Counted from the stretch's first letter, positions 33,643 through 42,293 are shown. The stretch is DNA of 64,000 bases from Proteiniborus sp. DW1 (GCF_900095305.1 NZ_FMDO01000030.1:62001-126000); one strand, 5' to 3'. The notes: generated from the sequence alone by a model not told the origin. Numbers and translations: made by a program.

Positions 33643-34461
33643 CTATATAAATTTATCTCTAACCTTAGACCAGAAATTTTGACTATGAAAAGTAAGCTTT
33701 CTTAATGTCATATCAGAAAGCTTAAATGTAATCTCCACTACGTTATCATACTTAAACTGCTTTCCGTCTATGATTATTAAAATGCTGTTTTCATCCCTGT
33801 ATTCAGGATTAATTTTTATAGACATTCCGTCAGGTATAATAGCGCTATTTTGTAAAGATCTATAGGCTTTAGAGTTTATTGGACAAAGAGGAGTTAACTG
33901 CAATGTCTTTAGGGTTGGATAAACTATGCTTCCTCCAGCAGAAAGATTATAGGCAGTACTCCCGCTAGGGGTAGAGATTATTAATCCATCTCCACTAAAG
34001 CATTCTAGATGGTTATCATCAATTGAAACATTTAGATGTATAACCTTTGATTCTATACCCTTGATAACTATTTCATTGACACCAATAAGCTCTATACAGC
34101 TAGCTCTTGTACATACAATGGTTTCAACTAGATAGATATCTTCTATATTATAATTTCCCTTGGAATAATTCTCTACAAATTTATTAATATTGTCAGGATT
34201 TACTTCATGAAAGAAGCCTAAGTGTCCTGTATTAACTCCGACAAAGGGAATATATGGAAAGTCATGCTTGTGGACAGCTCTTAAAAATGCACCATCCCCA
34301 CCTATGCATATACTTAGTTCTGCATTATGATCAAATTCGTAGGAGATAGCATAACCATACTCTCTTAATTTATTTTCTAAAATCTCAGAAGTTTCTTTAG
34401 AACGAGTATTATCATTATGTATAATATTTATTATTTTTGTTCTTTGTAGTTTATTATCCAA
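33643..34461 (-). CDS. nadK: NAD kinase
   Basis: Phosphorylates NAD to NADP. 272 residues from a TTG start at 34461, chosen because GGAGGG lies five bases before it; no ribosome site supports the ATG at 34524. The GGDGA motif in CIGGDGAFLRA (about residues 50-60) is the catalytic diacylglycerol-kinase-like site, followed by GVNTGHLGFFHE (about 74-85) and the substrate loop STPSGSTAYNLSAGGSIV (about 151-168). It is divergent from the pseudouridine synthase gene, sharing the ~95-base spacer. Confidence 0.93.
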   Translation of the reverse strand: MDNKLQRTKIINIIHNDNTRSKETSEILENKLREYGYAISYEFDHNAELSICIGGDGAFLRAVHKHDFPYIPFVGVNTGHLGFFHEVNPDNINKFVENYSKGNYNIEDIYLVETIVCTRASCIELIGVNEIVIKGIESKVIHLNVSIDDNHLECFSGDGLIISTPSGSTAYNLSAGGSIVYPTLKTLQLTPLCPINSKAYRSLQNSAIIPDGMSIKINPEYRDENSILIIIDGKQFKYDNVVEITFKLSDMTLRKLTFHSQNFWSKVRDKFI

Positions 34462-34556
34462 AGCGTTCCCTCCAAATTTTGTATGTGAAATAGCTGAGAT
34501 TAAAAGTATATGTATATTATACACTAATTATATTAAATATAAAACGGAGGAATGTA

Positions 34557-35444
34557 ATGAAAGAAAGTGAAAGTGTAATAATATTCAATGTAAAAGAATC
34601 GGGACTAACAATAGAAGAAGTACTAAAGCAAGGTTATGGCATATCAGGAAGACTATATAGAAGACTTCAGAAAAATCAACAGTTATATTTGAATGGGAAA
34701 ACAACAAAAGCTAATGTAACTGTTAACAAAGGTGATAAAATTGCCATCCTTATGGAGGAGGAGGTAGAGACAAGTATTCCAGTAGATATTCCATTAGATA
34801 TAATTCACGAAGATTTTGATTTGATAATTCTAAATAAACAGCCCAATATAGTAGTGCATCCTACTAAGAGTCATCAAGATGATACCATAGCAAATGGTGT
34901 AGCTTATTATTTTAATAAAAAAAATATAAGCAAAAAGGTTAGGTTTGTAAATAGGTTAGATATGGGAACTTCAGGAATATTAGTCATAGCTAAAAACGCT
35001 TTTACACACCAGCAGATGTCAAAGCAAATGGAGGAAGGAACGATAGAAAAGAAATATTTAACTATAGTTGATGGAGTAGTGGATAAGGATGAAGACATCA
35101 TCGATTTACCTATAGGTAAAGAAGATGATGAACCTATGATAAGAGCTGTAATGGAAAATGGACAGGTTGCAATTACAAAATATAAAGTAGTTGAAAGGTT
35201 CAATAAAGCAACCTTACTAGAAATAGAAATTGAAACAGGAAGAACTCATCAGATTAGAGTACATATGAAACACATTGGGCATCCAATAATAGGTGATCAT
35301 TTATATAATGAACCAAGCGACCTAATAAATAGGCAAGCATTACATGCATATAAATTTAAATTTATTCATCCTAGGACTGGAGAAGAAAGAGAAATAATCG
35401 CCAAGATGCCTAGTGATATGGAGACTCTCATTGCAAAGCTTTAG
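34557..35444 (+). CDS. RluA-family 23S rRNA pseudouridine synthase
   Basis: 295 residues: N-terminal S4-like RNA-binding segment (about residues 15-65) and the RluA/RluD catalytic domain. VRFVNRLDMGTSGILVIAKN (about residues 128-147) has the catalytic Asp, and TGRTHQIRVHMKHIGHPIIGD (about 226-246) is the family's second signature. It isomerises uridine in RNA; the exact target (RluD-type 1911/1915/1917 or other) cannot be read from this. CGGAGG precedes the ATG. It ends at a long perfect terminator. Confidence 0.92.
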   Translation: MKESESVIIFNVKESGLTIEEVLKQGYGISGRLYRRLQKNQQLYLNGKTTKANVTVNKGDKIAILMEEEVETSIPVDIPLDIIHEDFDLIILNKQPNIVVHPTKSHQDDTIANGVAYYFNKKNISKKVRFVNRLDMGTSGILVIAKNAFTHQQMSKQMEEGTIEKKYLTIVDGVVDKDEDIIDLPIGKEDDEPMIRAVMENGQVAITKYKVVERFNKATLLEIEIETGRTHQIRVHMKHIGHPIIGDHLYNEPSDLINRQALHAYKFKFIHPRTGEEREIIAKMPSDMETLIAKL

Positions 35445-35449
35445 AATTA

Positions 35450-35496
35450 AAATACAAATCGCGGTGAAATCTTGTTTTCACCGCGATTTGTATTTT
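35450..35496. terminator. Strong terminator, perfect 20-bp stem
   Basis: AATACAAATCGCGGTGAAA pairs with TTTCACCGCGATTTGTATT. A/T-rich outer arms give U runs on both strands, so it can serve rluA-type and the minus-strand 36-aa gene. Confidence 0.88.
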
Positions 35497-35505
35497 GCAA
35501 TCAAC

Positions 35506-35616
35506 TTAATAGCAACCTCTTCCCCAGCACATACAGAAGATTAATACTAGAAGTATGAAGAAAAATAATAGGGTATCGCCGTCGAATAACCCTCCAAGTC
35601 CAACATTATTTCCCAT
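35506..35616 (-). CDS. Small membrane protein (36 aa), same design as the one at 12917
   Basis: A 37-codon gene: MGNNVGLGGLFDGDTLLFF, then a hydrophobic span (about residues 16-29) and a C-rich CMCWGRGCY tail. The ribosome site (AAGGGGG) lies 9 or so bases before the ATG. Gly-rich N-terminus, acidic DGD before the span, and short polar tail match the 41-aa protein at 12917-13042. The pair suggests a small family of sporulation or membrane peptides. Function unknown. Confidence 0.65.
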   Translation of the reverse strand: MGNNVGLGGLFDGDTLLFFFILLVLIFCMCWGRGCY

Positions 35617-35707
35617 TAGAAAACCCCCTTACATAATTTGTAACCAATTTATTGGTTAATACAATATATTAATCATATAGATTTTTTGTTACATGGAAAA
35701 AGAAAAA

Positions 35708-35750
35708 GAACTTTGCTTACGGGGGCAGTGGAGATAAATAAGCAAAGTTC
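35708..35750. repeat. 12-bp inverted repeat with G-rich loop
   Basis: GAACTTTGCTTA pairs perfectly with TAAGCAAAGTTC around a 19-base loop that contains GGGGGCAGTGGAG. There is no T run directly after it. It lies upstream of the minus-strand 36-aa gene and of the plus-strand 88-aa gene. It could be an RNA stem or a protein site. Confidence 0.5.
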
Positions 35751-35872
35751 AATTAATAAATCTTATTATATTTTTTACCATTATTTTAAAACTTAAACAT
35801 CCTTTTATAAAATTCAAATATTTTATGAAAAAAGAGTTGTTTTTAGGGCATAATAAAAGTTGAGGTGATTCT

Positions 35873-36139
35873 ATGTTAAACAGAATTAGAGAAATAAGAA
35901 CTAGGGACAAAGATGGTATCTATACACTTACCTTAGAAATACCCGAGAAAGAATTTTTTCTAGTCTATAATGATGTAGACAATGAGTCAGCCAATGACCT
36001 GTTAAAGCAATATCTAATTTTTAGGCAGGATGATGCAAGACTAACCTCTGTAGATATAAAACATGATAAAAATAATCACATGATTAACGTGGTAAGCGAA
36101 TTAAACTATTTGGGTAATGACCACACAGATTATCCATAA
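35873..36139 (+). CDS. Hypothetical protein (88 aa)
   Basis: I do not recognise this protein. It is small, soluble and charged: an N-terminal beta-like part (IREIRTRDKDGIYTLTLEIPE) and a helical middle (DNESANDLLKQYLIF), without cysteines or membrane segments. GAGGTGATTCT before the ATG and a strong terminator directly after support a real gene. No neighbour gives a hint. Confidence 0.6.
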   Translation: MLNRIREIRTRDKDGIYTLTLEIPEKEFFLVYNDVDNESANDLLKQYLIFRQDDARLTSVDIKHDKNNHMINVVSELNYLGNDHTDYP

Positions 36140-36147
36140 AAATTATC

Positions 36148-36180
36148 TTAAAGGGAACGGTGGCCTTCGTTCCCTTTAAA
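36148..36180. terminator. Bidirectional terminator
   Basis: TTAAAGGGAACG pairs with CGTTCCCTTTAA. It stands between the converging 88-aa and 288-aa genes and can serve both. Confidence 0.75.
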
Positions 36181-36181
36181 A

Positions 36182-37048
36182 TCAGTTTTGCTGTTCCTTT
36201 TTAGAATCCTTTGAGTTCAAAGCATTTAGCATTTCAAGCATTTTAAACATATCTCCTATTTTCTCATTTGTAGCCCCTTGATTATTTCCTAATACAGGCT
36301 TTAAAGCATCAACTATACTATCAAGTTGATTTGATTTATTTCCGCTATTTTGCAACATAGGCTTAATTACATTTACCATACTATCTAGCTGATTAATTTT
36401 ATTTTCATCATTTCCCAATAAAGGCTTTAAAATATTGACCATATCTTCTATTTGAAGAGATTTACTTGTGTTATTTTGAACAGGTATTTCCACTTTAGTT
36501 GGTGGGCTTGATATCTTTTCTGCTTTATTAGTTATATTACCTAGGCCTGATATCATATTACCTAAGGACTTGTATTTATCAAAATTTAAAGCTACATCAA
36601 TAGCTGGTTTTAGAGCATTAAAATTTTCGTCATTTATTTCGTTTTTTATAGTTGAGAGTATGCCATTTATTCTATCTTTGTTAGATAAATTATCATAGGT
36701 TAATATAGGAGTATAAGATTTATTAGTAGCTATTATTTCCATGAGTTCAATGATTGTGGCTGCTTTTTCAATACAGAATATTATTGTGTTTAGGGGCTCT
36801 GTAATATACTCAGGCATGTAGGGTCCTATTTTTTTTACTATGCCCATTTTCTCACTTATACTTTTAAAGTCAATGGAGGCTAAAAGGTCACTGCCTAGGC
36901 CAGATACATAGGCTCTTTTTTTTGTAAATCCTCGTGAAGAGTTGCTTATTAAGAGTATCAAAGGCAATAGAAGAATCAACTTATTGATATGTAGATTTGA
37001 TTTTTCAGTTAGGTTTTGGTTTGAAGGGATTGCTACAATTTCGTTCAA
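36182..37048 (-). CDS. Hypothetical protein with C-terminal tandem repeats
   Basis: 288 residues; no family recognised. One hydrophobic stretch (about residues 22-36) could be a membrane anchor. The C-terminal third contains three ~24-residue repeats of the pattern (I/L)DxMVNxxKP(L/M)LxN...NKxNQ, starting near residues 210, 233 and 256. An ATG at 37054 is only one base after GGGAGG; the TTG at 37048 has a normal seven-base gap, so I prefer it. A divergent small gene (37206) with similar KLNQLEALRPLLNQ phrasing suggests the two act together. Confidence 0.6.
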   Translation of the reverse strand: MNEIVAIPSNQNLTEKSNLHINKLILLLPLILLISNSSRGFTKKRAYVSGLGSDLLASIDFKSISEKMGIVKKIGPYMPEYITEPLNTIIFCIEKAATIIELMEIIATNKSYTPILTYDNLSNKDRINGILSTIKNEINDENFNALKPAIDVALNFDKYKSLGNMISGLGNITNKAEKISSPPTKVEIPVQNNTSKSLQIEDMVNILKPLLGNDENKINQLDSMVNVIKPMLQNSGNKSNQLDSIVDALKPVLGNNQGATNEKIGDMFKMLEMLNALNSKDSKKEQQN

Positions 37049-37205
37049 TTTCATGCCTCCCTAGTTAAATTTACAAATAGTATTTATATCTATAATATGT
37101 AATAGGATTATTTCTGTTACAATAAATTTTAATTTTTTCTTCTAGTAATATGACATGCACTTTTACACATAGACTTATATATAAATTAAATGAGGAGGAA
37201 TGTAA

Positions 37206-37499
37206 ATGGTTAATGATAATAAAAATATTGAAGAAGTAATTGAGCAAATAAAAGAGAAGATAGAACCTACAGAGGAACAACTTGAAACAGTTAAAAAACT
37301 TGTAGAGCAGTACTCAAACAAATCAGGGGATGAGATTTTTTTTGAAATAATAAGGCTAAATAAGAAACTTACAGAAGATATGGGTCAAGAAGAGTTTCTG
37401 GCTAAACTGAATCAATTGGAAGCTTTAAGGCCATTATTAAATCAAGAGCAAAATGAAAATCTAGACAGGTTACTTAAAATGTTAAAGACTGGCCAATAG
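37206..37499 (+). CDS. Hypothetical helical protein (97 aa)
   Basis: A highly charged, almost certainly all-helical soluble protein with no family I can name. The ending LNQLEALRPLLNQEQNENLDRLLKML resembles in composition and phrasing the repeats of the divergently transcribed 288-aa protein (INQLDSMVNVIKPML). GAGGAGGAA precedes the ATG and a clean terminator follows. The 157-base divergent spacer probably carries both promoters. Confidence 0.65.
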   Translation: MVNDNKNIEEVIEQIKEKIEPTEEQLETVKKLVEQYSNKSGDEIFFEIIRLNKKLTEDMGQEEFLAKLNQLEALRPLLNQEQNENLDRLLKMLKTGQ

Positions 37500-37524
37500 T
37501 TCAACTAAATATTTTCAGACATAC

Positions 37525-37551
37525 AAAGAAGGGGAAACCCTTCTTTGTTTT
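37525..37551 (+). terminator. Intrinsic terminator
   Basis: AAAGAAGGG-GAAA-CCCTTCTTT, followed by GTTTT. Confidence 0.8.
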
Positions 37552-37553
37552 AT

Positions 37554-37716
37554 GACCTAACCCGATTGTTTCGGATGCTTTTCAGAAAGAATCGTAGGTA
37601 GGTCAAACGCAGTGAGCACCAAATTCATAGAGGGCAGTCAAGCAAATGAATTTGTGTTGCGAAACTGCTAAAAACGACATAGCCAGTCAGGGAATGAGTG
37701 AATTATGTTAACTTGA
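37554..37716 (+). repeat. Non-coding double-hairpin element upstream of ftsH-like gene
   Basis: Two nested palindromic parts are visible. The first pairs GACCTAACCCGATT (from 37554) with AATCGTAGGTAGGTC. The second pairs CACCAAATTCAT with ATGAATTTGTGTTG, extended by outer GCAGT/ACTGC. No reading frame runs through it. Base composition is higher in G+C than its surroundings. The form is that of a MITE-like palindromic repeat or a structured RNA; no second copy exists in this window. Confidence 0.5.
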
Positions 37717-37727
37717 TTGCTTTTAAA

Positions 37728-37756
37728 TAGACATCTATCAAGTGTTATGCTATAAT
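37728..37756 (+). promoter_or_regulatory. Sigma-A promoter of the FtsH-type gene
   Basis: TAGACA (37728-37733) and TATAAT (37751-37756, extended by TG one base upstream) are 17 bases apart, about 35 bases before the start codon. Confidence 0.6.
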
Positions 37757-37791
37757 CATAATATATTATGTAAACTAGAAAGGGGACGAAC

Positions 37792-39555
37792 ATGAAGCTG
37801 TTGAAGAACAAAAGAATCCTTATTGTATTAATAGCTGTCATGGTCATAGTAATAGTATCTGCATTTGTTTTCTTAAGCAGCAGACCGGAAGTTACAGATA
37901 TATCTTATATAGAATTCAGTAAGCATCTGGAAAATGGGAATATAGAGTCTGTAAATCTTACAGCTGAGGCAGAAATAGTAGGAGCATTTAAGAATGGTGA
38001 GCTGTTTAAGACAGATAATCCTAGAACTGAAGGATTTAAAGAAAAACTTCTTAATTCTGGTGTCGATGTTAAAGAGACAAATGGCGGTAGTACTATTGGT
38101 GATATAATAACTATGATAGTAGTGCTAGTAGCTTTTGGTGGATTATTTTACTTTGTTAGCAAGAACTCTAATAAAATGGCACAAAAAGAGATGACTCAAA
38201 TGTCTGAAATAGATGATAATGGAGAAAATACTTCCAGCATAACCTTTGAAGATGTAGCAGGAAATGATGAGGCTAAAGAAAGCCTAAAGGAAATGGTAGA
38301 TTTTATTAGAGAACCAGAAAAATACGAGAGATATGGAGCTAGAATGCCTAGAGGAGTGTTGCTTTATGGTCCTCCAGGAACAGGTAAGACTTTGCTTGCA
38401 AAAGCTTTAGCTGGGGAAGCAAATGTTCCTTTCTTTTCAGTAACAGGTTCAGATTTTATACAGGTGTATGCTGGTCTTGGAGCAAGTAGGATAAGAAGCC
38501 TATTTAAAAAGGCAAGAGCAACAGGAAAATGCGTAATATTTATAGATGAAATTGATGCTCTAGGTAAAAAGAGAAGAGGTGGGGCATCAAATGGTTCTTC
38601 TGATGAAAGTGACAGAACACTTAATGCATTATTAACAGAAATGTCAGGATTTAAAGAAAATCAAGGAATTATAGTTGTGGCAGCGACAAATAGAATAGAT
38701 ACTTTAGATGATGCCTTATTAAGGCCGGGAAGATTTGATAGACAGCTTGAAGTAGGATTACCTGACATAAATGCCAGATATAAAATATTAGAGCTTCATG
38801 CTAAAAATAAACCAATAAGCAAGCAAGTTGATTTAAGAAAAGTTGCTTATCAGACAGTTTATTTTAGTGGCGCAAAACTAGAAAGTCTAATGAATGAATC
38901 TGCTATGTTAGCAGCTAGATACAATGATAATAGCATAAATATGAGTCACATAGATAAAGCTTTTTATACTGTAATTGCAGGAGAAGAAAAGAAGGATAGA
39001 AGCTATATATCTATAGAAGAGAAAAAAGTTACTGCTTATCATGAAGCAGGTCATGCTTTAGTTACTAAATTAACTTCACCATTAAACAGAGTAACTAAAA
39101 TTAGTATCATACCAAGTACAAAAGGTGCTGGAGGTTTTAGCATGAACATTCCTCCTGATAAGTTATATCAATCAAAAGAAGACATATTAAATCATATAAT
39201 GGTGGCTTTAGGGGGAAGGGCAGCTGAAGAAATAATTTTCGGCAAGGATAAAATAACTACAGGTGCACTTAATGATTTACAAAAGGCCACTGACATGATA
39301 ATTTCTATGATAGCGAGATACGGAATGGATGACAATACAGGACTTCTAAACTTCGAGGTACTGTTAGGAGATAGTATTGGTAGCAATGCATATGTAGTTG
39401 ATAGAGCTAAGAAATTAATTGAAGAGCTATACACTAAAACTTTAAGTCTAATTAGAGAAAATATCAATAAGTTGGAAAATATTTCAGAAAGACTGTTAAT
39501 TAATGAAACTATGGATGAAGATGAGCTTAATGATATTATATTAAAATCAGCTTAA
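37792..39555 (+). CDS. FtsH-type membrane AAA+ zinc protease
   Basis: 587 residues. Two membrane helices (about 8-28 and 104-124) flank a small external domain. The AAA+ domain has Walker A GPPGTGKT (193-200), Walker B VIFIDEIDA and the second region of homology with arginine fingers (RPGRFDRQ). The M41 protease has HEAGH at 417-421 and the distal Asp in TGALNDLQKAT. The substrate pore loop reads YAG in place of the usual FVG, and the C-terminal tail is short. These suggest a second, specialised FtsH paralog rather than the housekeeping one. GGGGACGA precedes the ATG. Confidence 0.9.
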   Translation: MKLLKNKRILIVLIAVMVIVIVSAFVFLSSRPEVTDISYIEFSKHLENGNIESVNLTAEAEIVGAFKNGELFKTDNPRTEGFKEKLLNSGVDVKETNGGSTIGDIITMIVVLVAFGGLFYFVSKNSNKMAQKEMTQMSEIDDNGENTSSITFEDVAGNDEAKESLKEMVDFIREPEKYERYGARMPRGVLLYGPPGTGKTLLAKALAGEANVPFFSVTGSDFIQVYAGLGASRIRSLFKKARATGKCVIFIDEIDALGKKRRGGASNGSSDESDRTLNALLTEMSGFKENQGIIVVAATNRIDTLDDALLRPGRFDRQLEVGLPDINARYKILELHAKNKPISKQVDLRKVAYQTVYFSGAKLESLMNESAMLAARYNDNSINMSHIDKAFYTVIAGEEKKDRSYISIEEKKVTAYHEAGHALVTKLTSPLNRVTKISIIPSTKGAGGFSMNIPPDKLYQSKEDILNHIMVALGGRAAEEIIFGKDKITTGALNDLQKATDMIISMIARYGMDDNTGLLNFEVLLGDSIGSNAYVVDRAKKLIEELYTKTLSLIRENINKLENISERLLINETMDEDELNDIILKSA

Positions 39556-39698
39556 TTGGCAGTCTGATTTAACTTAATAATGACTTGTATTTTCTTTGAG
39601 GTTTTAATATAAAGTATAAGTAAATTAAAAAAATATATAATAATTTACTTAAATATAGGTTATTCTAAATATAGAAAGAATTTCAAATATAATTTAAT

Positions 39699-39726
39699 TT
39701 GAAATTTTAAAGATATATAGTATAAT
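39699..39726 (+). promoter_or_regulatory. Promoter of 6S RNA
   Basis: TTGAAA (39699-39704) and TATAAT (39721-39726) are 16 bases apart, ending about 7 bases before the predicted RNA 5' end. Confidence 0.65.
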
Positions 39727-39732
39727 AATTAT

Positions 39733-39922
39733 ATAAAGAATGAATTGTTTCCTGAGATGTACGATAGTCTATGATAATTCAACCGACATATTATATACGG
39801 GAGTCTGAGTTCATTAGTTGATGATATGCCTGTTCTAACAGGACATCAGAGGTTAGTGGCAGGACACCCACCTGCAGAAGTGCGGGTGTGAATTAGCTAG
39901 ACCGCCGGCATCATGGGAATAT
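39733..39922 (+). ncRNA. ssrS: 6S RNA
   Basis: The 5' end TTTCCTGAGATGTACG and the 3' end ACCGCCGGCATCATGGGAAT are the closing-stem sequences conserved in 6S RNA and pair with each other. The ~190-base length and a largely unpaired centre between them agree. It binds the sigma-A RNA polymerase holoenzyme by mimicking an open promoter. A consensus promoter stands before it and a strong terminator after it, so it is an independent gene. Confidence 0.85.
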
Positions 39923-39961
39923 AAAATCCTTAAGCAACTGCTTAAGGATTTTATATTTTTT
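39921..39961 (+). terminator. Terminator of 6S RNA
   Basis: ATAAAATCCTTAAGCA pairs perfectly with TGCTTAAGGATTTTAT, followed by ATTTTTT. Confidence 0.88.
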
Positions 39962-40139
39962 AGTGCTTTTCTAAATTTGTAATAGATACCTCATCTATTA
40001 TCATTTGATAAACTAATTTATGAATCATTTTATCAAACATTTTATTAGAAAGTGATTTATAGAAAGTTTCAGAAAAAATACTAAGTGATGTTAGTATAAT
40101 ATTGGTAGCAAATACAAGATATAAAACTGCCATGATCAT
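39960..40139 (-). CDS. Possible small membrane protein (59 aa)
   Basis: A minus-strand frame of 60 codons begins MIMAVLYLVFATNIILTSLSIF (shown in parts: one hydrophobic helix) and continues with a polar, lysine-containing tail ending LEKH. An AGAGG lies about 14 bases before the first ATG, which is farther than usual, so the ribosome site is weak. The gene would run into the 6S terminator from the other side. No family was recognised. The remaining bases up to 40335 hold nothing I can name and probably mark the edge of the acquired island. Confidence 0.35.
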   Translation of the reverse strand: MIMAVLYLVFATNIILTSLSIFSETFYKSLSNKMFDKMIHKLVYQMIIDEVSITNLEKH

Positions 40140-40335
40140 TATTTTTTCTGCTAACCTCTAAATCTCATAGACAGTCTATTAGTTTACCAAACTCTACATA
40201 CTCAAATTGCATATTAAATAAACACCAAAGTACACAGCAATAGCTACACGCAAAATTAAGCTACGAATAGCTTTTACTTGTCAGGTGCTCACCAACAGTG
40301 GAGTGTAATTCAAGTTATTGTATTGGTTATAATGC

Positions 40336-40992
40336 TCATTTCTTCTGCTGTGAAAATATAGCATTAACCTGAGAAGTTTCCTCAATTATGCCATTCTCAT
40401 ATATTCGATAATTTTGAATTGCATTCACTATTTTTTTCGAAATACTATCTCTAGCATCAAATATGCTTCGAGGAACTACAAGATTTAAAAGATCGTCTTC
40501 CTTAAACCTTGGATGTTGACTTCCTTCTACTGAATTTACGAAAACATTTTGCACTACATCTGACAAAAGAAACGGGACAAGAAAGGCAATTGATTTATTG
40601 TTGCGGCTCCTCATTACATAAAATTCAGTTGATGCCACAAGTAATCCATCTTTCTTTTCAATATCAACATATGCAACCTGCCTTAAGTAAGGACGTAATC
40701 TTGAAATAATAACATCCCCCTGCTGTAGTATCTTTTTATTGCTGTTGAGTATAACTTTTTGTTGAGGAATCTTTAAGTACCCTCCCATAGCATCTGAAGT
40801 ATTAATTTGATAGCATTCCACTCCTGATGCATTTTTCATAGTGATTGTGTTATCAGATAGCGAAATGATATCTGAAAGTAATACTCCATCATCATCAGAT
40901 ATATCCATCCGTCTTTTCGGATTATATCGTTCTGGTGTTAGAACAAATTGCAAACCTAATTCCATCACAGATTTTATTATACAGAGAGCCAT
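40336..40992 (-). CDS. hsdS: Half-length type I specificity (S) subunit
   Basis: DNA sequence-recognition subunit for the methylase encoded just upstream. 218 residues comprise one target-recognition domain, including QQGDVIISRLRPYLRQVAYVD and EGSQHPRFKEDDLLNLVVP, and one conserved helix (about residues 175-200). Typical HsdS proteins have two such domains in ~400 residues, so this one must dimerise or read a half-site. GAGGTGG lies seven bases before the ATG. It begins 4 bases after the methylase stop. The codon pattern is more G+C-rich than the neighbours', fitting transfer. Confidence 0.82.
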   Translation of the reverse strand: MALCIIKSVMELGLQFVLTPERYNPKRRMDISDDDGVLLSDIISLSDNTITMKNASGVECYQINTSDAMGGYLKIPQQKVILNSNKKILQQGDVIISRLRPYLRQVAYVDIEKKDGLLVASTEFYVMRSRNNKSIAFLVPFLLSDVVQNVFVNSVEGSQHPRFKEDDLLNLVVPRSIFDARDSISKKIVNAIQNYRIYENGIIEETSQVNAIFSQQKK

Positions 40993-40996
40993 CTGA

Positions 40997-42217
40997 TTAC
41001 CACCTCACCCCTTCTTTTTTCAAAAACGATTTAAAGCTTACAAAAATCTCATCCAAATCATGGTCAACATCTCTCCAAGATGATGTATTATGACATTTAT
41101 AAATTACTTTTCCACGGCTGTCTTTTCCAGGCTTTTCGCTAATACCAAAAAAAATGTTTTCATCACCAGTCCTTTTCGTATCTCGCTTCTGTATAAATAA
41201 GATGCTAGTTTTTACAGATGTATGTGGCATGAAAGCATTTCTCGGTATACCGATAACTCCAATAATCCTACACCGTTCAAGTATCCATTTACGCAAGCTC
41301 TCGTTTTCTTTTGCACCAAATATGTTATCCGGTAGAATAATTGCCATACGGCCTCCCGGCTTTAAAAGCTCAATACACCGTTCAACAAACAACACGTCTC
41401 TTTCTATCTTTAATTTACCAGAAGAAATATAATAACTTTCCAGAATATCAGGCTCAATAATTTCACCAGCGAATGGTGGATTGGTTATGATAATATCAAA
41501 TAACCCTTTAAATTTCTCAATTCTCAAAATATCTTCAATAGTTGTAGATATTTCTGAAATACCAGTTTCAAACAAATTTGATCGAACACCGTTCTTTATC
41601 AAACTGTTCACTTTGTGAATATGAAAGTTTTGAACGTTTCCAACATACATCAATAATCTTGCAATCCGAACCGCAGTATTATCAAAATCAAATCCCCACA
41701 ATTTAACTCCATTTGATAATCCATTTAGATATGAGTGATACAAAAACGCACCAGAACCAGTGGCTGGATCCAGAACGGATTCTCCCGCTTTGGGATTTAG
41801 TATTTTAACGCAAAAATCAACAATATATCTTGGTGTAAAATATTGACCCTTGGACCCCTTCTTTTCCTTAGAAATCAGGAATTCAAAGATGGCGTCAATC
41901 CCTTCATATCCTTCTTTGGTGAAGTCAAATGTCGATACTATTTTCCAGCAAACAGCAAACTGTTCTTCTGTGATGCAAAGTTTTGTTTCCAACAAAATAC
42001 CTTTCCAAAGTTGATCTATTTCTTGCAAACAGCGATTTGCTTCATTAACGGTATTAATTGTGCTTTCAGGAGCATTTAGTTCTTTCCATAATTTAATAAC
42101 GACCAACTTAAATATCTCCTCGAATTCATTTTCTCCGGAATTAGCAAGCATTAGTTCTTCAAGACGTTTATAGATGTCTTCAAAAGTAATTATATGTACA
42201 GTTTTTCTAGTAGTCAT
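40997..42217 (-). CDS. hsdM: N6-adenine DNA methyltransferase (HsdM type)
   Basis: 406 residues of the type I M-subunit family. An N-terminal helical domain precedes GQYFTPR (124-130). The AdoMet site DPATGSG is at 150-156 and the catalytic NPPF at 246-249 (motif IV of N6-adenine methylases). A TTG at 42235 falls inside the ribosome site AAAGGAG, so the ATG at 42217 is used. The S subunit follows in the same operon. No HsdR helicase gene is present; the divergent XRE controller and PD-(D/E)xK nuclease supply the rest of the system. Confidence 0.9.
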   Translation of the reverse strand: MTTRKTVHIITFEDIYKRLEELMLANSGENEFEEIFKLVVIKLWKELNAPESTINTVNEANRCLQEIDQLWKGILLETKLCITEEQFAVCWKIVSTFDFTKEGYEGIDAIFEFLISKEKKGSKGQYFTPRYIVDFCVKILNPKAGESVLDPATGSGAFLYHSYLNGLSNGVKLWGFDFDNTAVRIARLLMYVGNVQNFHIHKVNSLIKNGVRSNLFETGISEISTTIEDILRIEKFKGLFDIIITNPPFAGEIIEPDILESYYISSGKLKIERDVLFVERCIELLKPGGRMAIILPDNIFGAKENESLRKWILERCRIIGVIGIPRNAFMPHTSVKTSILFIQKRDTKRTGDENIFFGISEKPGKDSRGKVIYKCHNTSSWRDVDHDLDEIFVSFKSFLKKEGVRW

Positions 42218-42293
42218 AATGTAATCTCCTTTCAACGTTTATTATATCATTGTTGAAATTAACAGTAAAGACCCAGGTCGAAATTAGTATATG

